Positions 32,237 to 39,710 of a stretch of DNA of 39,710 nucleotides are shown piece by piece. Every line of letters begins with the position of its first letter. Position 1 is the stretch's first letter. Source of the stretch: Pseudomonadota bacterium (GTDB lineage Bacteria > Bdellovibrionota > FAC87 > UBA2466); assembly GCA_009927165.1 (NCBI GenBank), contig RFNO01000127.1:1-39710 (forward strand), written 5' to 3'. Under the pieces are notes generated by a model. It saw only the letters and a list, made by a program, of their open reading frames with translations, made no database searches and was not told the origin of the DNA. The position numbers and the translations under genes are program-made.

Positions 32237-33490
32237 TCAGTCGTCTTCGTAAAGTGGAATAGTGTTAAGAGTCGATAAATTAGAATTCAAGTTTATTTCT
32301 TGACCAGTTGCTTTTCCAACTAACTTATCGGCTTCCTTAGTAAGCTCCTTGCTATCAATAATTTTGGCTCGTCTTTCTTGAGGAGGGTTCAATTTTGAAG
32401 TACGCTCTACTTTTCGAGCTTCGTCAAGAATCTCTGTCGGCAAATTCTCCGCATCTGTCAGCACTGAAATAAATTCATTTGCAAAAAAGTAGTCGATTTG
32501 AATTCTTCTTTTCATGCCGTGCGCCATTTTCCCAATGGTTGTGACTATTTTTTCTCGATCCTCAGGGCTTAATTTTTCTGCGAATTCGTAATCTTCAATC
32601 TTTTTTAAACCAATCAGGATGGGTTCTAAGGCATCTTCGGTGATCACATGAACCCGATAGTCCCCATAAACCATGTACTTTTCACCGATAACGTGAATTG
32701 CATTTGTGGGGACAACCAGAAAAACATCCTTTTTTACTCCCTCATAGGCAGCATATTTCTTGGAAGCTTCCGCTTGTCCTTTAATATACGAGGGGAAATT
32801 GTCTAAGCTCTCCCCTTGAGGGGATTTGCTATCAAAAACGATAAATTCATCACAAATTTTAACTGCGTTATCGGGTTTCCCTTTGAATGGGAATTTTTCT
32901 TTGGGGGAATACTCAATTCCGTGCCTTTGGCAAATGAGCTGCATTTTCTCTTCGATATTTTTCTCATGCCGAGCCCAGGTTTCTTTCAGCGCTTGGAGAC
33001 GTTTGAGTTCTGAAAGCTCTTTGCTTTTGATTTCCCCCTCGCGTTCCTTTTCTCGTTGGTCAAAAGCTAGATTGAGTCGCTGTATTTTTTCTTCAAATTC
33101 CTTTTGCCGTTGTTCTTTAGTTTCTTCAAAAGAGATGAGGCGTTTGGTTAGATCACTCTTTTCGGTTCGAAACGCTTCAAGTTTGGCTTCCAATTCAAGA
33201 TTCTTGATTTTATAGACATCGACTGCTTCTTCTTTTGAGCGCTTTAGTGCTTCTTGGGCCGCTTCACTTTTAGCGACTGTTTTTTTAAGTTCGAGATTTT
33301 CTTTTTCATTTTCCTGATTGGTTTTTTCCAGTGCGCTCAGTTCTACTCGAAGCTGTTGATTTTGACCGTCTAATTTAGATTTTTCTTCAACAAGTGCCTT
33401 CTCAGTGTTTGTAGCCCTTCGTGAAGTAAAAAAATGGCCAATCAAAACTCCGAAAGCCAGTCCGCCCAAGCCTATCAGGGTGAGTAACAT
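32237..33490 (-). CDS. Membrane-anchored coiled-coil protein with RmuC-like PD-(D/E)xK domain
   Basis: 417 residues. The N-terminal helix (3-22) anchors it in the inner membrane. Residues 27-185 are a long Glu/Lys-rich coiled coil. Residues 195-360 resemble the RmuC domain, with P206-D207 and D220-x-K222 (IVFDSKSP) forming a PD-(D/E)xK-type site. RmuC proteins limit recombination at inverted repeats and are putative nucleases. The last 50 residues are low-complexity and polar. Relationship to true RmuC is remote, so I leave the symbol empty. It lies 11 bases upstream of the cytochrome-barrel gene. Confidence 0.7.
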   Translation of the reverse strand: MLLTLIGLGGLAFGVLIGHFFTSRRATNTEKALVEEKSKLDGQNQQLRVELSALEKTNQENEKENLELKKTVAKSEAAQEALKRSKEEAVDVYKIKNLELEAKLEAFRTEKSDLTKRLISFEETKEQRQKEFEEKIQRLNLAFDQREKEREGEIKSKELSELKRLQALKETWARHEKNIEEKMQLICQRHGIEYSPKEKFPFKGKPDNAVKICDEFIVFDSKSPQGESLDNFPSYIKGQAEASKKYAAYEGVKKDVFLVVPTNAIHVIGEKYMVYGDYRVHVITEDALEPILIGLKKIEDYEFAEKLSPEDREKIVTTIGKMAHGMKRRIQIDYFFANEFISVLTDAENLPTEILDEARKVERTSKLNPPQERRAKIIDSKELTKEADKLVGKATGQEINLNSNLSTLNTIPLYEDD

Positions 33491-33608
33491 GTGGTTTTCC
33501 TCAAATCTTAAAAATTCTATGAAAGGTGTCTTATCAGAGAGTTACTCTTTTTGCACGGCTGGGGTTTTGGGTCTAAGATGGAGGTCAGGCTTTCCTGGAG
33601 AAATTTAA

Positions 33609-33950
33609 ATGTCGCAGAACATTCAAGGTCATCGAATAGGCTCTTTTAACGAATTTTGGCCTTTTTATTTAAGTCAACACAGCACGTCGCAATGTCGTCT
33701 GAAGCATTTCCTCGGAACGTCCAGTGCGGCTACTTTTGTGTGTGTTTTCGTGATGACTCTGCATGCCACGTGGTTAGTGTGGGCGATGGTAGTCGGCTAT
33801 GGCTTTGCGTGGTGGGGACATTGGGCGCATGAAAAAAATCAGCCAGCTACTTTTAAGTATCCAATCTATTCGTTGCTTGCTGACTGGAAAATGTTTTGGA
33901 TGATGTTGCAAGGAAATCTAGACGCCGAATTGAAACGATTCCAAATTTAG
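33609..33950 (+). CDS. Mpo1/DUF962-like membrane protein
   Basis: 113 residues. It begins FNEFWPFYLSQHS, has two membrane segments (about 38-68) and then GHWAHEKNQPATFKYPIYSL with a final charged segment. This His-rich layout matches the DUF962/Mpo1-like family, whose yeast member oxidises 2-hydroxy fatty acids using Fe2+. A similar lipid-oxidation role is possible but unproven here. A TGGAGA ribosome site precedes the ATG. Confidence 0.8.
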   Translation: MSQNIQGHRIGSFNEFWPFYLSQHSTSQCRLKHFLGTSSAATFVCVFVMTLHATWLVWAMVVGYGFAWWGHWAHEKNQPATFKYPIYSLLADWKMFWMMLQGNLDAELKRFQI

Positions 33951-34053
33951 TCCCCAGTGCTAAGCAACTTTGACGAGTGGCCGACTTAACGATACTCTTT
34001 TTCATTAATCAGCTTTTGAATACATCATTGAACTCATGCTTACGAGAGGGGCT

Positions 34054-35670
34054 ATGTCTCAAAATTATAATTCCAAAATCCAAAAAGTTTGGTTCTCCTT
34101 AGTTACTTTAACTGGATGCTTGCTGTCGCAGTCAATTTTCTCTGCTCAATACGTGGTTAAATTTAAAAACCAAACAGATGGTTTTAGTAGAGCTGTAGCT
34201 CAGAGGACTCTTAAACGAGCTAAAGTAATCGATCAACATTCAGCCGGGAACTTGGTGTTATTGGATTTGGGCCAGCCTTCAAAAAAAGAATTAGTGAAAA
34301 AATTATCTGAAATTCTAAAAGATCCGAATGTTCAGTATGCAGTCGAAAACATAAAGATTCGTGCTTTTCATCTTCCCAACGATCCGGAAATTACCAAGCA
34401 GTGGTCGGTGGCAGCGGTACGTGCCGCGGAAGCTTGGAACTCAGGAGTAGGAAGCCGGCAAGTTATCGTGGCAGTCACTGATACCGGTGTGGACTATTCT
34501 CACACTGACATCAAAGATAATTTGTGGACGAATAAAAAAGAAACCCCAGGGAACGGCATTGATGATGATCAAAATGGATATGTCGATGATGTTCATGGTT
34601 ATGACTTTCGAGACAATGATGGAGATCCCAAAGACGAGACAAGCCAGCAGAATCCAGGGCATGGAACCCACTGTGCTGGGATTTTAGGGGCCGTAGGTGA
34701 TAATGCGAAAGGAATCTCTGGGATGAGTCAGCGCATTTCCATTATGGCTTCGCGATTTTTAGGAGCTGATGGTTCGGGTGATCTCATGGGTGCAGTCAAA
34801 TCAATTGATTATGCAACTGAAAATGGAGCGAACGTCATCAGTGCAAGTTGGGGAGCTGCTAGTACAGCGAGTAATGCTCAGCCCATTATCGATGCGATTT
34901 CGAGAGCTAATGACAAAGGTATTATTTTTGTTGCTGCTGCATCGAATGATGGAAAAAATAACGATCGTTACGAAGTGTACCCTGCTAATACCCAACTTCC
35001 TAACGTGATCACGGTTGCAGCAACAACTGAATCTGAAACAAAACCCAGCTGGTCAAATTTTGGGCAAGCAAAAGTGAGTTTAGCTGCACCTGGGGAAAAG
35101 ATTTACAGTACTCTTCCTGGGGATAGGTTTGGGGAGCTCAGTGGTACTTCCATGGCTACTCCTCTTGTCTCCGGTTTAGCAGGCCTCTTGTTAGCCCACA
35201 ATTCTGATCTGAAACCCACTGATGTGAAGGGAATTCTTCAGGCTTCGGGTAAGAAAATGGAAATCGAAACAGCCTGTAACTGTCGAGTAGATGCTGCTAC
35301 TGCAGTCGAAAGAGTTCGCGGGGGGAATCTCACTGTAATTCCTCAGGCCGCTACCATCGCTCCCGATTCAACCCTCCAGTTTTCTGCTTGGGGTGGAAAA
35401 GGACCCTATCAGTTTGCTTCATCTGCGGAAAACATCGCTTCAATTGATTCCAAAGGCCTTCTGACGGCAAAAACAGAAGGGGAGGTCACAGTGACGGTAT
35501 CGGATTCTCGAAATACTTCCAATCAGTCCCTAAGAATTCGCGTTGTAGCTTCAGATGCAGGGGGAGGGGGAGGAACCGAAGACTGTCCTTTGGGAGACCC
35601 TCAAATTTGTGAAATGATGTGCGGGATTTCGCCGGATTTGCCGTGGTGTAAGGCGAAAATGGGTCGATAA
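34054..35670 (+). CDS. Secreted subtilisin-like serine protease (S8) with Ig-like domain and Cys-rich tail
   Basis: 538 residues from the ATG at 34054, which has GAGAGGGG just upstream; an ATG 18 bases earlier has none. A signal peptide ends near IFSA (residue 31). Residues 33-105 look like an I9-type propeptide. The triad is D143 (VTDTGVDYS), H203 (GHGTHCAG) and S366 (GTSMATP), with oxyanion N298. An insert at about 162-190 rich in Asp, Asn and Gly is typical of calcium-dependent subtilases. Residues 425-500 resemble a bacterial Ig-like (Big2) domain, and the last 35 residues form a Gly linker plus a small Cys-rich tail with four Cys. Probably exported as an extracellular or surface protease. 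Confidence 0.93.
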   Translation: MSQNYNSKIQKVWFSLVTLTGCLLSQSIFSAQYVVKFKNQTDGFSRAVAQRTLKRAKVIDQHSAGNLVLLDLGQPSKKELVKKLSEILKDPNVQYAVENIKIRAFHLPNDPEITKQWSVAAVRAAEAWNSGVGSRQVIVAVTDTGVDYSHTDIKDNLWTNKKETPGNGIDDDQNGYVDDVHGYDFRDNDGDPKDETSQQNPGHGTHCAGILGAVGDNAKGISGMSQRISIMASRFLGADGSGDLMGAVKSIDYATENGANVISASWGAASTASNAQPIIDAISRANDKGIIFVAAASNDGKNNDRYEVYPANTQLPNVITVAATTESETKPSWSNFGQAKVSLAAPGEKIYSTLPGDRFGELSGTSMATPLVSGLAGLLLAHNSDLKPTDVKGILQASGKKMEIETACNCRVDAATAVERVRGGNLTVIPQAATIAPDSTLQFSAWGGKGPYQFASSAENIASIDSKGLLTAKTEGEVTVTVSDSRNTSNQSLRIRVVASDAGGGGGTEDCPLGDPQICEMMCGISPDLPWCKAKMGR

Positions 35671-35705
35671 TTGAGCCAAAATCAATCGAGAAAATGCTGG
35701 GCTTT

Positions 35706-35722
35706 TAGGCTAAGCAAGCCTA
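35706..35722 (+). promoter_or_regulatory. Short hairpin upstream of ahcY
   Basis: TAGGCT and AGCCTA pair around an AAGCA loop in the 79-base leader before ahcY. There is no T-run, so it is not a terminator. The leader is too short and lacks the conserved core of known SAH riboswitches. It could affect mRNA stability or processing. Weak evidence. Confidence 0.3.
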
Positions 35723-35749
35723 GATTAGGAGCCTTAATAGGAGTTGCAC

Positions 35750-37150
35750 ATGCATAGTGTGAGAGATTTTGTTGTAGCGGACCTAAGCTTAGCTAGTTGG
35801 GGTCATAAAGAGATTAAAATTGCTGAAACCGAAATGCCTGGTTTGATGGCAATTCGGGAAGAATTTGCAGCGGCTCAGCCTTTGAATGGGGCCCGAATTA
35901 CCGGTTCCCTTCATATGACTATTCAAACTGCTGTTCTTATCCAAACACTCACCGCTTTGGGTGCAAAAGTTCGTTGGGCCTCCTGCAACATTTTTTCGAC
36001 CCAAGATCATGCAGCTGCAGCTATTGCCGAAACGGGGGTTCCAGTTTTTGCTGTGAAAGGTGAATCTTTAGCTGATTATTGGGAGTATACCCATCGTATT
36101 TTCGAGTGGAACGACGGCGGCTACACCAACATGATCCTTGATGACGGAGGAGATGCGACCTTATTGCTGCACTTAGGTGCTAAAGCAGAAAAAGATCCGA
36201 GTGTTATTTCAAAGCCCACTTCAGAAGAAGAAACCGTGCTTTTTTCTGCTATTAAAAAGAAATTAGCTGTTGAACCCAAATGGTACTCCACACGGTTAAG
36301 CCACATCAAAGGAGTAACCGAAGAAACAACGACTGGAGTCCATCGGCTCATTCACATGCATGAAAAGGGTGAGCTAAAGTTTCCAGCAATCAATGTGAAT
36401 GATTCTGTTACTAAATCTAAGTTTGATAACTTGTATGGTTGCCGAGAATCTTTGTTAGATGGAATCAAGCGAGCAACTGATGTGATGGTAGCTGGAAAAG
36501 TAGCTGTTGTTGCGGGCTATGGGGATGTGGGTAAAGGATCAGCTCAAGCGCTGAGGTCGCTCTCAGCTCAAGTTTGGGTAACTGAAGTCGACCCCATTTG
36601 TGCTTTACAAGCAGCGATGGAAGGCTATCGAGTCGTGACCATGGATTACGCAGCTGATAAAGCTGATATTTTTGTCACGGCCACCGGAAATTACAATGTG
36701 ATTACTCACGATCACATGGTTCGAATGAAGGATCAGGCGATTGTTTGCAACATCGGACATTTTGATAATGAAATTGATGTTGCTTCTTTAGAGAAATATC
36801 AGTGGGAAGAAATTAAGCCTCAAGTTGATCACATCATTTTTCCAAATGGAAAAAGAATTATTTTGCTGGCAAAGGGACGGCTAGTAAATTTGGGCTGCGG
36901 TACTGGCCATCCCAGTTTCGTGATGTCATCTTCTTTTGCTAATCAAACCATAGCTCAAATCGAGCTGTTTACGAATACGAGCAAATATCCAATTGGGGTT
37001 TATACGCTACCGAAGTTTCTTGATGAGAAAGTGGCTCGTCTTCAATTAAAGAAACTCAATGCGGAACTTACGGTATTGAGAGAAGATCAGGCCAAATACA
37101 TTGGTGTTCCTGTTCAAGGGCCATTCAAATCAAACTCATATCGCTACTAA
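35750..37150 (+). CDS. ahcY: S-adenosylhomocysteine hydrolase
   Basis: Splits S-adenosylhomocysteine into adenosine and homocysteine, removing the product inhibitor of methyltransferases. 466 residues from the ATG at 35750, six bases after TAGGAG; the TTG two codons earlier is less likely. The NAD-binding motif GYGDVGKG is at 256-263, and the substrate-domain landmarks [23 protein letters not shown] and HEKGELKFP are present. The C-terminus ends in SYRY, as in active enzymes where Lys/Tyr residues contact the cofactor of the neighbouring subunit. The DUF2157 gene follows after three bases. Confidence 0.97.
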   Translation: MHSVRDFVVADLSLASWGHKEIKIAETEMPGLMAIREEFAAAQPLNGARITGSLHMTIQTAVLIQTLTALGAKVRWASCNIFSTQDHAAAAIAETGVPVFAVKGESLADYWEYTHRIFEWNDGGYTNMILDDGGDATLLLHLGAKAEKDPSVISKPTSEEETVLFSAIKKKLAVEPKWYSTRLSHIKGVTEETTTGVHRLIHMHEKGELKFPAINVNDSVTKSKFDNLYGCRESLLDGIKRATDVMVAGKVAVVAGYGDVGKGSAQALRSLSAQVWVTEVDPICALQAAMEGYRVVTMDYAADKADIFVTATGNYNVITHDHMVRMKDQAIVCNIGHFDNEIDVASLEKYQWEEIKPQVDHIIFPNGKRIILLAKGRLVNLGCGTGHPSFVMSSSFANQTIAQIELFTNTSKYPIGVYTLPKFLDEKVARLQLKKLNAELTVLREDQAKYIGVPVQGPFKSNSYRY

Positions 37151-37153
37151 TTA

Positions 37154-38293
37154 ATGTCCAAATTAGAAAAACAACTTAAAAGTTGGATTTCCCGCGGGCT
37201 GATTAGTTCCGATCAAGCTTCAGCTATTCTGAATTTTGAGAAGGAAAAACCCTCGGCCTCTTGGTTTATTTATGGAGTTCTGACTCTTGGAGTTTCCGTA
37301 CTCATTTTTGGCATTGTTTCTTTGGTGGCTGTGAATTGGGACTTGCTTCCTAAAGAATTGAAACTGGGGGGTGCTTTTGCCCTTTTAGGTATTACTGGTT
37401 TCATCGCTTATCAAATGTACTTGAAAAAACAGCCTATTTTCTTCGATGCTGCTATTCTCGCTCTGAACCTCCTTGTAATCGGTACGATCACGCTTGTCGG
37501 GTATCTCTATGGGGCTTCTGGCAATCGTCACTTAGGTCTTTCACTTTGGTCATTGCTCACTCTTCCTACTGCACTTTTGACTTATTTTCCGGTTGTTCCC
37601 TTTGTTTGGTTTGGCGGTTTTATGTGGGCCCTTGCGGAGTGTTTTGAGGCTTTGGCAGCTTCTCGCTATGATTGGATTAATTTTTTTATGGCCCCGCTAT
37701 TCACTGCGTTCGTGGGCATCTTGGCAAGACTTATTGGCACCTCCAGTGGATTTACCAAAGCTCTCAACGTCTGGTTCTTAATTTGGGGGACTTCAGCTAT
37801 TGTCGAGTTTGAATTCACCAGTAGCTATTCCTATATGGGTCGTGAGCTCTCTCCCGAACATTTACTTCCCGGTGGTATACTAGCAGCTTTCTTTTTGGGT
37901 TTGGTGTGGGGCACTCAATTCTACAACCGGTTTCAAAAATCTCTCATTACATGGCTAATAGTAACCTTTGCTGGTTTTTTCTGCTTGAGGTATTGGCGGT
38001 TGCTCGATTCCTCGAAACTAGCCGATCAATGCGTGTCAGCAGCCTTTACAATTATAGTTCTAAGTCTGGTAGGTTTGTTGTTTGCTAGTAAGCGTGAGAG
38101 ACTGGCTTTTAATTATATTTTGGGTCTTCTAGCTATCCGATGTTTTTTTCTCTGCATTCAATCGTTCGGTGAGTTTTCCATTGGTGGATTCGGACTTATT
38201 GTGTCGGGTTTGATTTTGATTGGTCTAGCCATCCTGTGGCACAAAAAGAAAAATGAAATCGCAGTTTGGGCTGAGAAGTGGACCGAAAAATAA
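37154..38293 (+). CDS. DUF2157 polytopic membrane protein
   Basis: 379 residues. Residues 1-35 form a soluble helical head (LEKQLKSWISRGLISSDQASAIL), followed by about ten to eleven hydrophobic helices with the NWDLLPKELKL loop after the second. This matches DUF2157, a family of unknown function found in many bacteria. It lies three bases after ahcY, but no biochemical link is evident. No ribosome site is visible between the genes, so coupling to ahcY is likely. Confidence 0.85.
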   Translation: MSKLEKQLKSWISRGLISSDQASAILNFEKEKPSASWFIYGVLTLGVSVLIFGIVSLVAVNWDLLPKELKLGGAFALLGITGFIAYQMYLKKQPIFFDAAILALNLLVIGTITLVGYLYGASGNRHLGLSLWSLLTLPTALLTYFPVVPFVWFGGFMWALAECFEALAASRYDWINFFMAPLFTAFVGILARLIGTSSGFTKALNVWFLIWGTSAIVEFEFTSSYSYMGRELSPEHLLPGGILAAFFLGLVWGTQFYNRFQKSLITWLIVTFAGFFCLRYWRLLDSSKLADQCVSAAFTIIVLSLVGLLFASKRERLAFNYILGLLAIRCFFLCIQSFGEFSIGGFGLIVSGLILIGLAILWHKKKNEIAVWAEKWTEK

Positions 38294-38379
38294 CTTGGTG
38301 CACAGTAGACTTAAATTCCATTCAAAAATAAAATAAAACAGGTACGGTTTTTTATCCAACTTGCTTGGAGAACTGCCAA

Positions 38380-38814
38380 ATGAAATCAAAACACCTCGTT
38401 CCTTCAGTTATTACCCTATTGGGATTTATTCTCGTGTTAGTAACTGGTTGTGGTGAATCAAAGAGCGCCAACCCTCTCAGTTCTGAGGTGGCCGCCTATA
38501 CGGGAACGCTGATCGGATCCATCGATGGATTAAAGGGCTATACTTTTAAAAGCACCCAGTACGAGGATGGGTCGGTGAAGGCCGCTTGGACGGGACCTTC
38601 CTCCATCTCTGGGACATTAACAGGAACAGCCAAGGGCCTTCAATTATCGATTACTGGGTTGTCCCTCGCAGGTTGTACAGTGTCGAGTGTTTCTGGTTCC
38701 ACCACCTCAACGGCGATCCAAGCGGGAACCATCACAGGCACTCTCAACGCTCTCCTAGCTGGAGGGGGTTGTAACAGTCTTCCCAGTGCTCAAGTGAGTC
38801 TAACAAAGAAATAA
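38380..38814 (+). CDS. Predicted lipoprotein of unknown function
   Basis: 144 residues from the ATG at 38380 (GGAG nine bases upstream). The signal peptide ends in a lipobox VTGC, giving an N-terminal lipid-modified Cys. The mature part is rich in Gly, Ser and Thr with alternating strands (SGTLTGTAKG, TITGTLNAL) and two Cys in the last half (AGC, GGGC) that may form a disulfide. No family recognised; it resembles small beta-sandwich lipoproteins. Convergent with the next gene. Confidence 0.7.
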   Translation: MKSKHLVPSVITLLGFILVLVTGCGESKSANPLSSEVAAYTGTLIGSIDGLKGYTFKSTQYEDGSVKAAWTGPSSISGTLTGTAKGLQLSITGLSLAGCTVSSVSGSTTSTAIQAGTITGTLNALLAGGGCNSLPSAQVSLTKK

Positions 38815-38825
38815 GGGTCCTCTTA

Positions 38826-39524
38826 TTATTTCTGACAATTAGATTCGTAAATTTTAGGCGCTAAAAGTGGTGCAAATTTTTCATCTACCGTCGATTCGAC
38901 CATGGTTCCTGCTGCACCACAAACCATGATATAGCCAGATCCGTAGCTGCCGGCGTAGCAACCGAGTACAGTTGCCCAATAGGAAACCACTGGAAGTACA
39001 GAGCGGTATTTTGGATCATCAGATGCGAAGTGTTTGTAAAATTCATCATAACCATATTCACAGGGATTAAACACAACAACTAAACCATGATTGATGGTTT
39101 TCATGTCGCTGATTCTTTGTGAGAAACAAAAATCGTATCCTAAATCTGCTTCGATTTTTTCATAAGATTCAGACAGCCACTGATTCAGGGGTTCAAAATC
39201 TCCAATGGATCGGATGCCTAAGACTTGGCGACTTTGTGCAAGTAGGATGAGCTGTCCATCCAACTGAGCCCAGCCCTGCTCGAGTTCAGTAGCAAGGCGA
39301 CGAGATCCTTTATGTCTCAAACTGTTAACTGACTTTTCTACGATTGCTCCAATAGCTGCATTCGAATACTTCGCAAATCCTTCAAGGGTTTGGACGTCCT
39401 TTTCGATTTGGGGAAGAGCTTTTTCGGCTACTTCTTTTTCTTTTTTATCAAAGTAACAACCAAATTCCCCAAAGCTCACATTGGCAAAAATTAAGCAGAG
39501 CATTCCTATGCCTGTAATTTTCAT
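38826..39524 (-). CDS. Secreted protein of unknown function
   Basis: 232 residues from the ATG at 39524, which follows GGGAG at good spacing; an upstream ATG adds eight residues. A signal peptide ends near VSFG (residue 18). The mature region has a helical segment with Glu/Lys heptads (about 25-90), then a C-terminal part with several Cys (FCFS, NPCEYG, LGCY, VCGA, SNC) and a Gly/Ala-rich stretch. I recognise no family. The Cys suggest disulfides and a periplasmic or extracellular location. Confidence 0.65.
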   Translation of the reverse strand: MKITGIGMLCLIFANVSFGEFGCYFDKKEKEVAEKALPQIEKDVQTLEGFAKYSNAAIGAIVEKSVNSLRHKGSRRLATELEQGWAQLDGQLILLAQSRQVLGIRSIGDFEPLNQWLSESYEKIEADLGYDFCFSQRISDMKTINHGLVVVFNPCEYGYDEFYKHFASDDPKYRSVLPVVSYWATVLGCYAGSYGSGYIMVCGAAGTMVESTVDEKFAPLLAPKIYESNCQK

Positions 39525-39692
39525 ATCAGTCTCCCTTATCTTATACATTTAATGCAGTGCACAACGTTTCGGTTTGCGTTAGGAAGAACTTGAGTTATTT
39601 GTTTATCAATTATTACCGTTAGTTATCTGAATGGCGTTAGTTCCTGCCCAAGCTTTGATAGAATTAGAAATCTTTCAACTTGAGGGGAAACT
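39525..39692. other. Intergenic region between divergent genes
   Basis: 168 AT-rich bases separating the secreted protein from the gene starting at 39693. It holds the divergent ribosome sites; no convincing promoter pair, hairpin or repeat of note was found, apart from a few GTTAG words between 39580 and 39650. Confidence 0.5.
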
Positions 39693-39710
39693 ATGAAAGC
39701 AATCACAGGT
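39693..39710 (+). CDS. Start of a further gene, truncated by the window end
   Basis: An ATG with a well-spaced GAGGGGAAA ribosome site opens a frame (MKAITG) that runs out of the window after six codons. Nothing can be said about its product. Confidence 0.45.

Noticed and set aside
35671-35749. SAH riboswitch upstream of ahcY
   Set aside because: The leader is short and lacks the known conserved core; only a 6-bp hairpin is present.
38810-38840. Possible terminator between the convergent lipoprotein and secreted-protein genes
   Set aside because: Only an imperfect AT-rich repeat, without stable GC pairs.
1-39710. CRISPR arrays, insertion sequences, tRNA or rRNA genes
   Set aside because: No repeat-spacer pattern, transposase or terminal inverted repeats were seen, and no tRNA-like cloverleaf was found by eye; a covariance-model scan would be decisive for small RNAs.

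Overview
The window is a bacterial chromosome segment with moderate GC content and dense, mostly operonic genes. The gene set points to a Gram-negative aerobe: Tat export, TolC/RND efflux, several signal-peptide-bearing outer-membrane barrels, c-type cytochromes, heme A/O synthesis, SCO, MurI, CinA and a diguanylate cyclase. Lysine-rich histone-like proteins, DUF3015, a DUF4105 protein and many secreted proteins of unknown function suggest a Bdellovibrionota or other delta-proteobacteria-like lineage. That assignment is inference from gene content; no rRNA or other marker is present. I saw no tRNA, rRNA, CRISPR array, insertion sequence or prophage.

Layout. 1-480: decayed 3' part of a thpR-like gene. 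480-5113 (minus): diguanylate cyclase, a barrel-SppA fusion and murI. 5212-6867 (plus): a small Cys-rich protein and cinA, closed by a clear terminator. 6915-7899: two divergent Lys-rich, probably DNA-binding proteins. 7907-10161 (minus): two coupled CNNM/CorC-type proteins. 10284-11902 (plus): nadE, interrupted by an apparent one-base deletion. 11970-17006 (plus): a coupled respiratory-assembly operon of cupredoxin, COX2-like mini-protein, ctaA, ctaB, ABC ATPase, ABC permease and SCO; five consecutive junctions are ATGA overlaps. 17003-26464 (minus): fhs, RND pump, TolC, a lipoprotein hydrolase, DUF3015 and a DUF4105-barrel protein. 26584-28487 (plus): a GT2 and a GT87-like polytopic glycosyltransferase. 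28663-30484 (plus): tatA, tatC, YceI-like and a mono-heme cytochrome c. 30491-33490 (minus): two outer-membrane barrels, one carrying a heme-c motif, and a membrane-anchored RmuC-like protein. 33609-38814 (plus): Mpo1-like protein, subtilase, ahcY, DUF2157 and a lipoprotein. 38826-39524 (minus): a secreted protein of unknown function. A further gene starts at 39693 and runs off the window.

How it fits together. The most coherent system is the copper/heme oxidase-maturation operon with an embedded two-gene ABC-2 exporter and a tiny COX2-like membrane protein, but no oxidase subunit genes. A second theme is fusion of periplasmic catalytic or redox domains to outer-membrane barrels: SppA, DUF4105/Lnb-type and mono-heme cytochrome c. 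TatAC next to a cytochrome and a YceI protein, with cytochrome-barrel genes convergent to them, adds to the envelope/electron-transfer character of the region.
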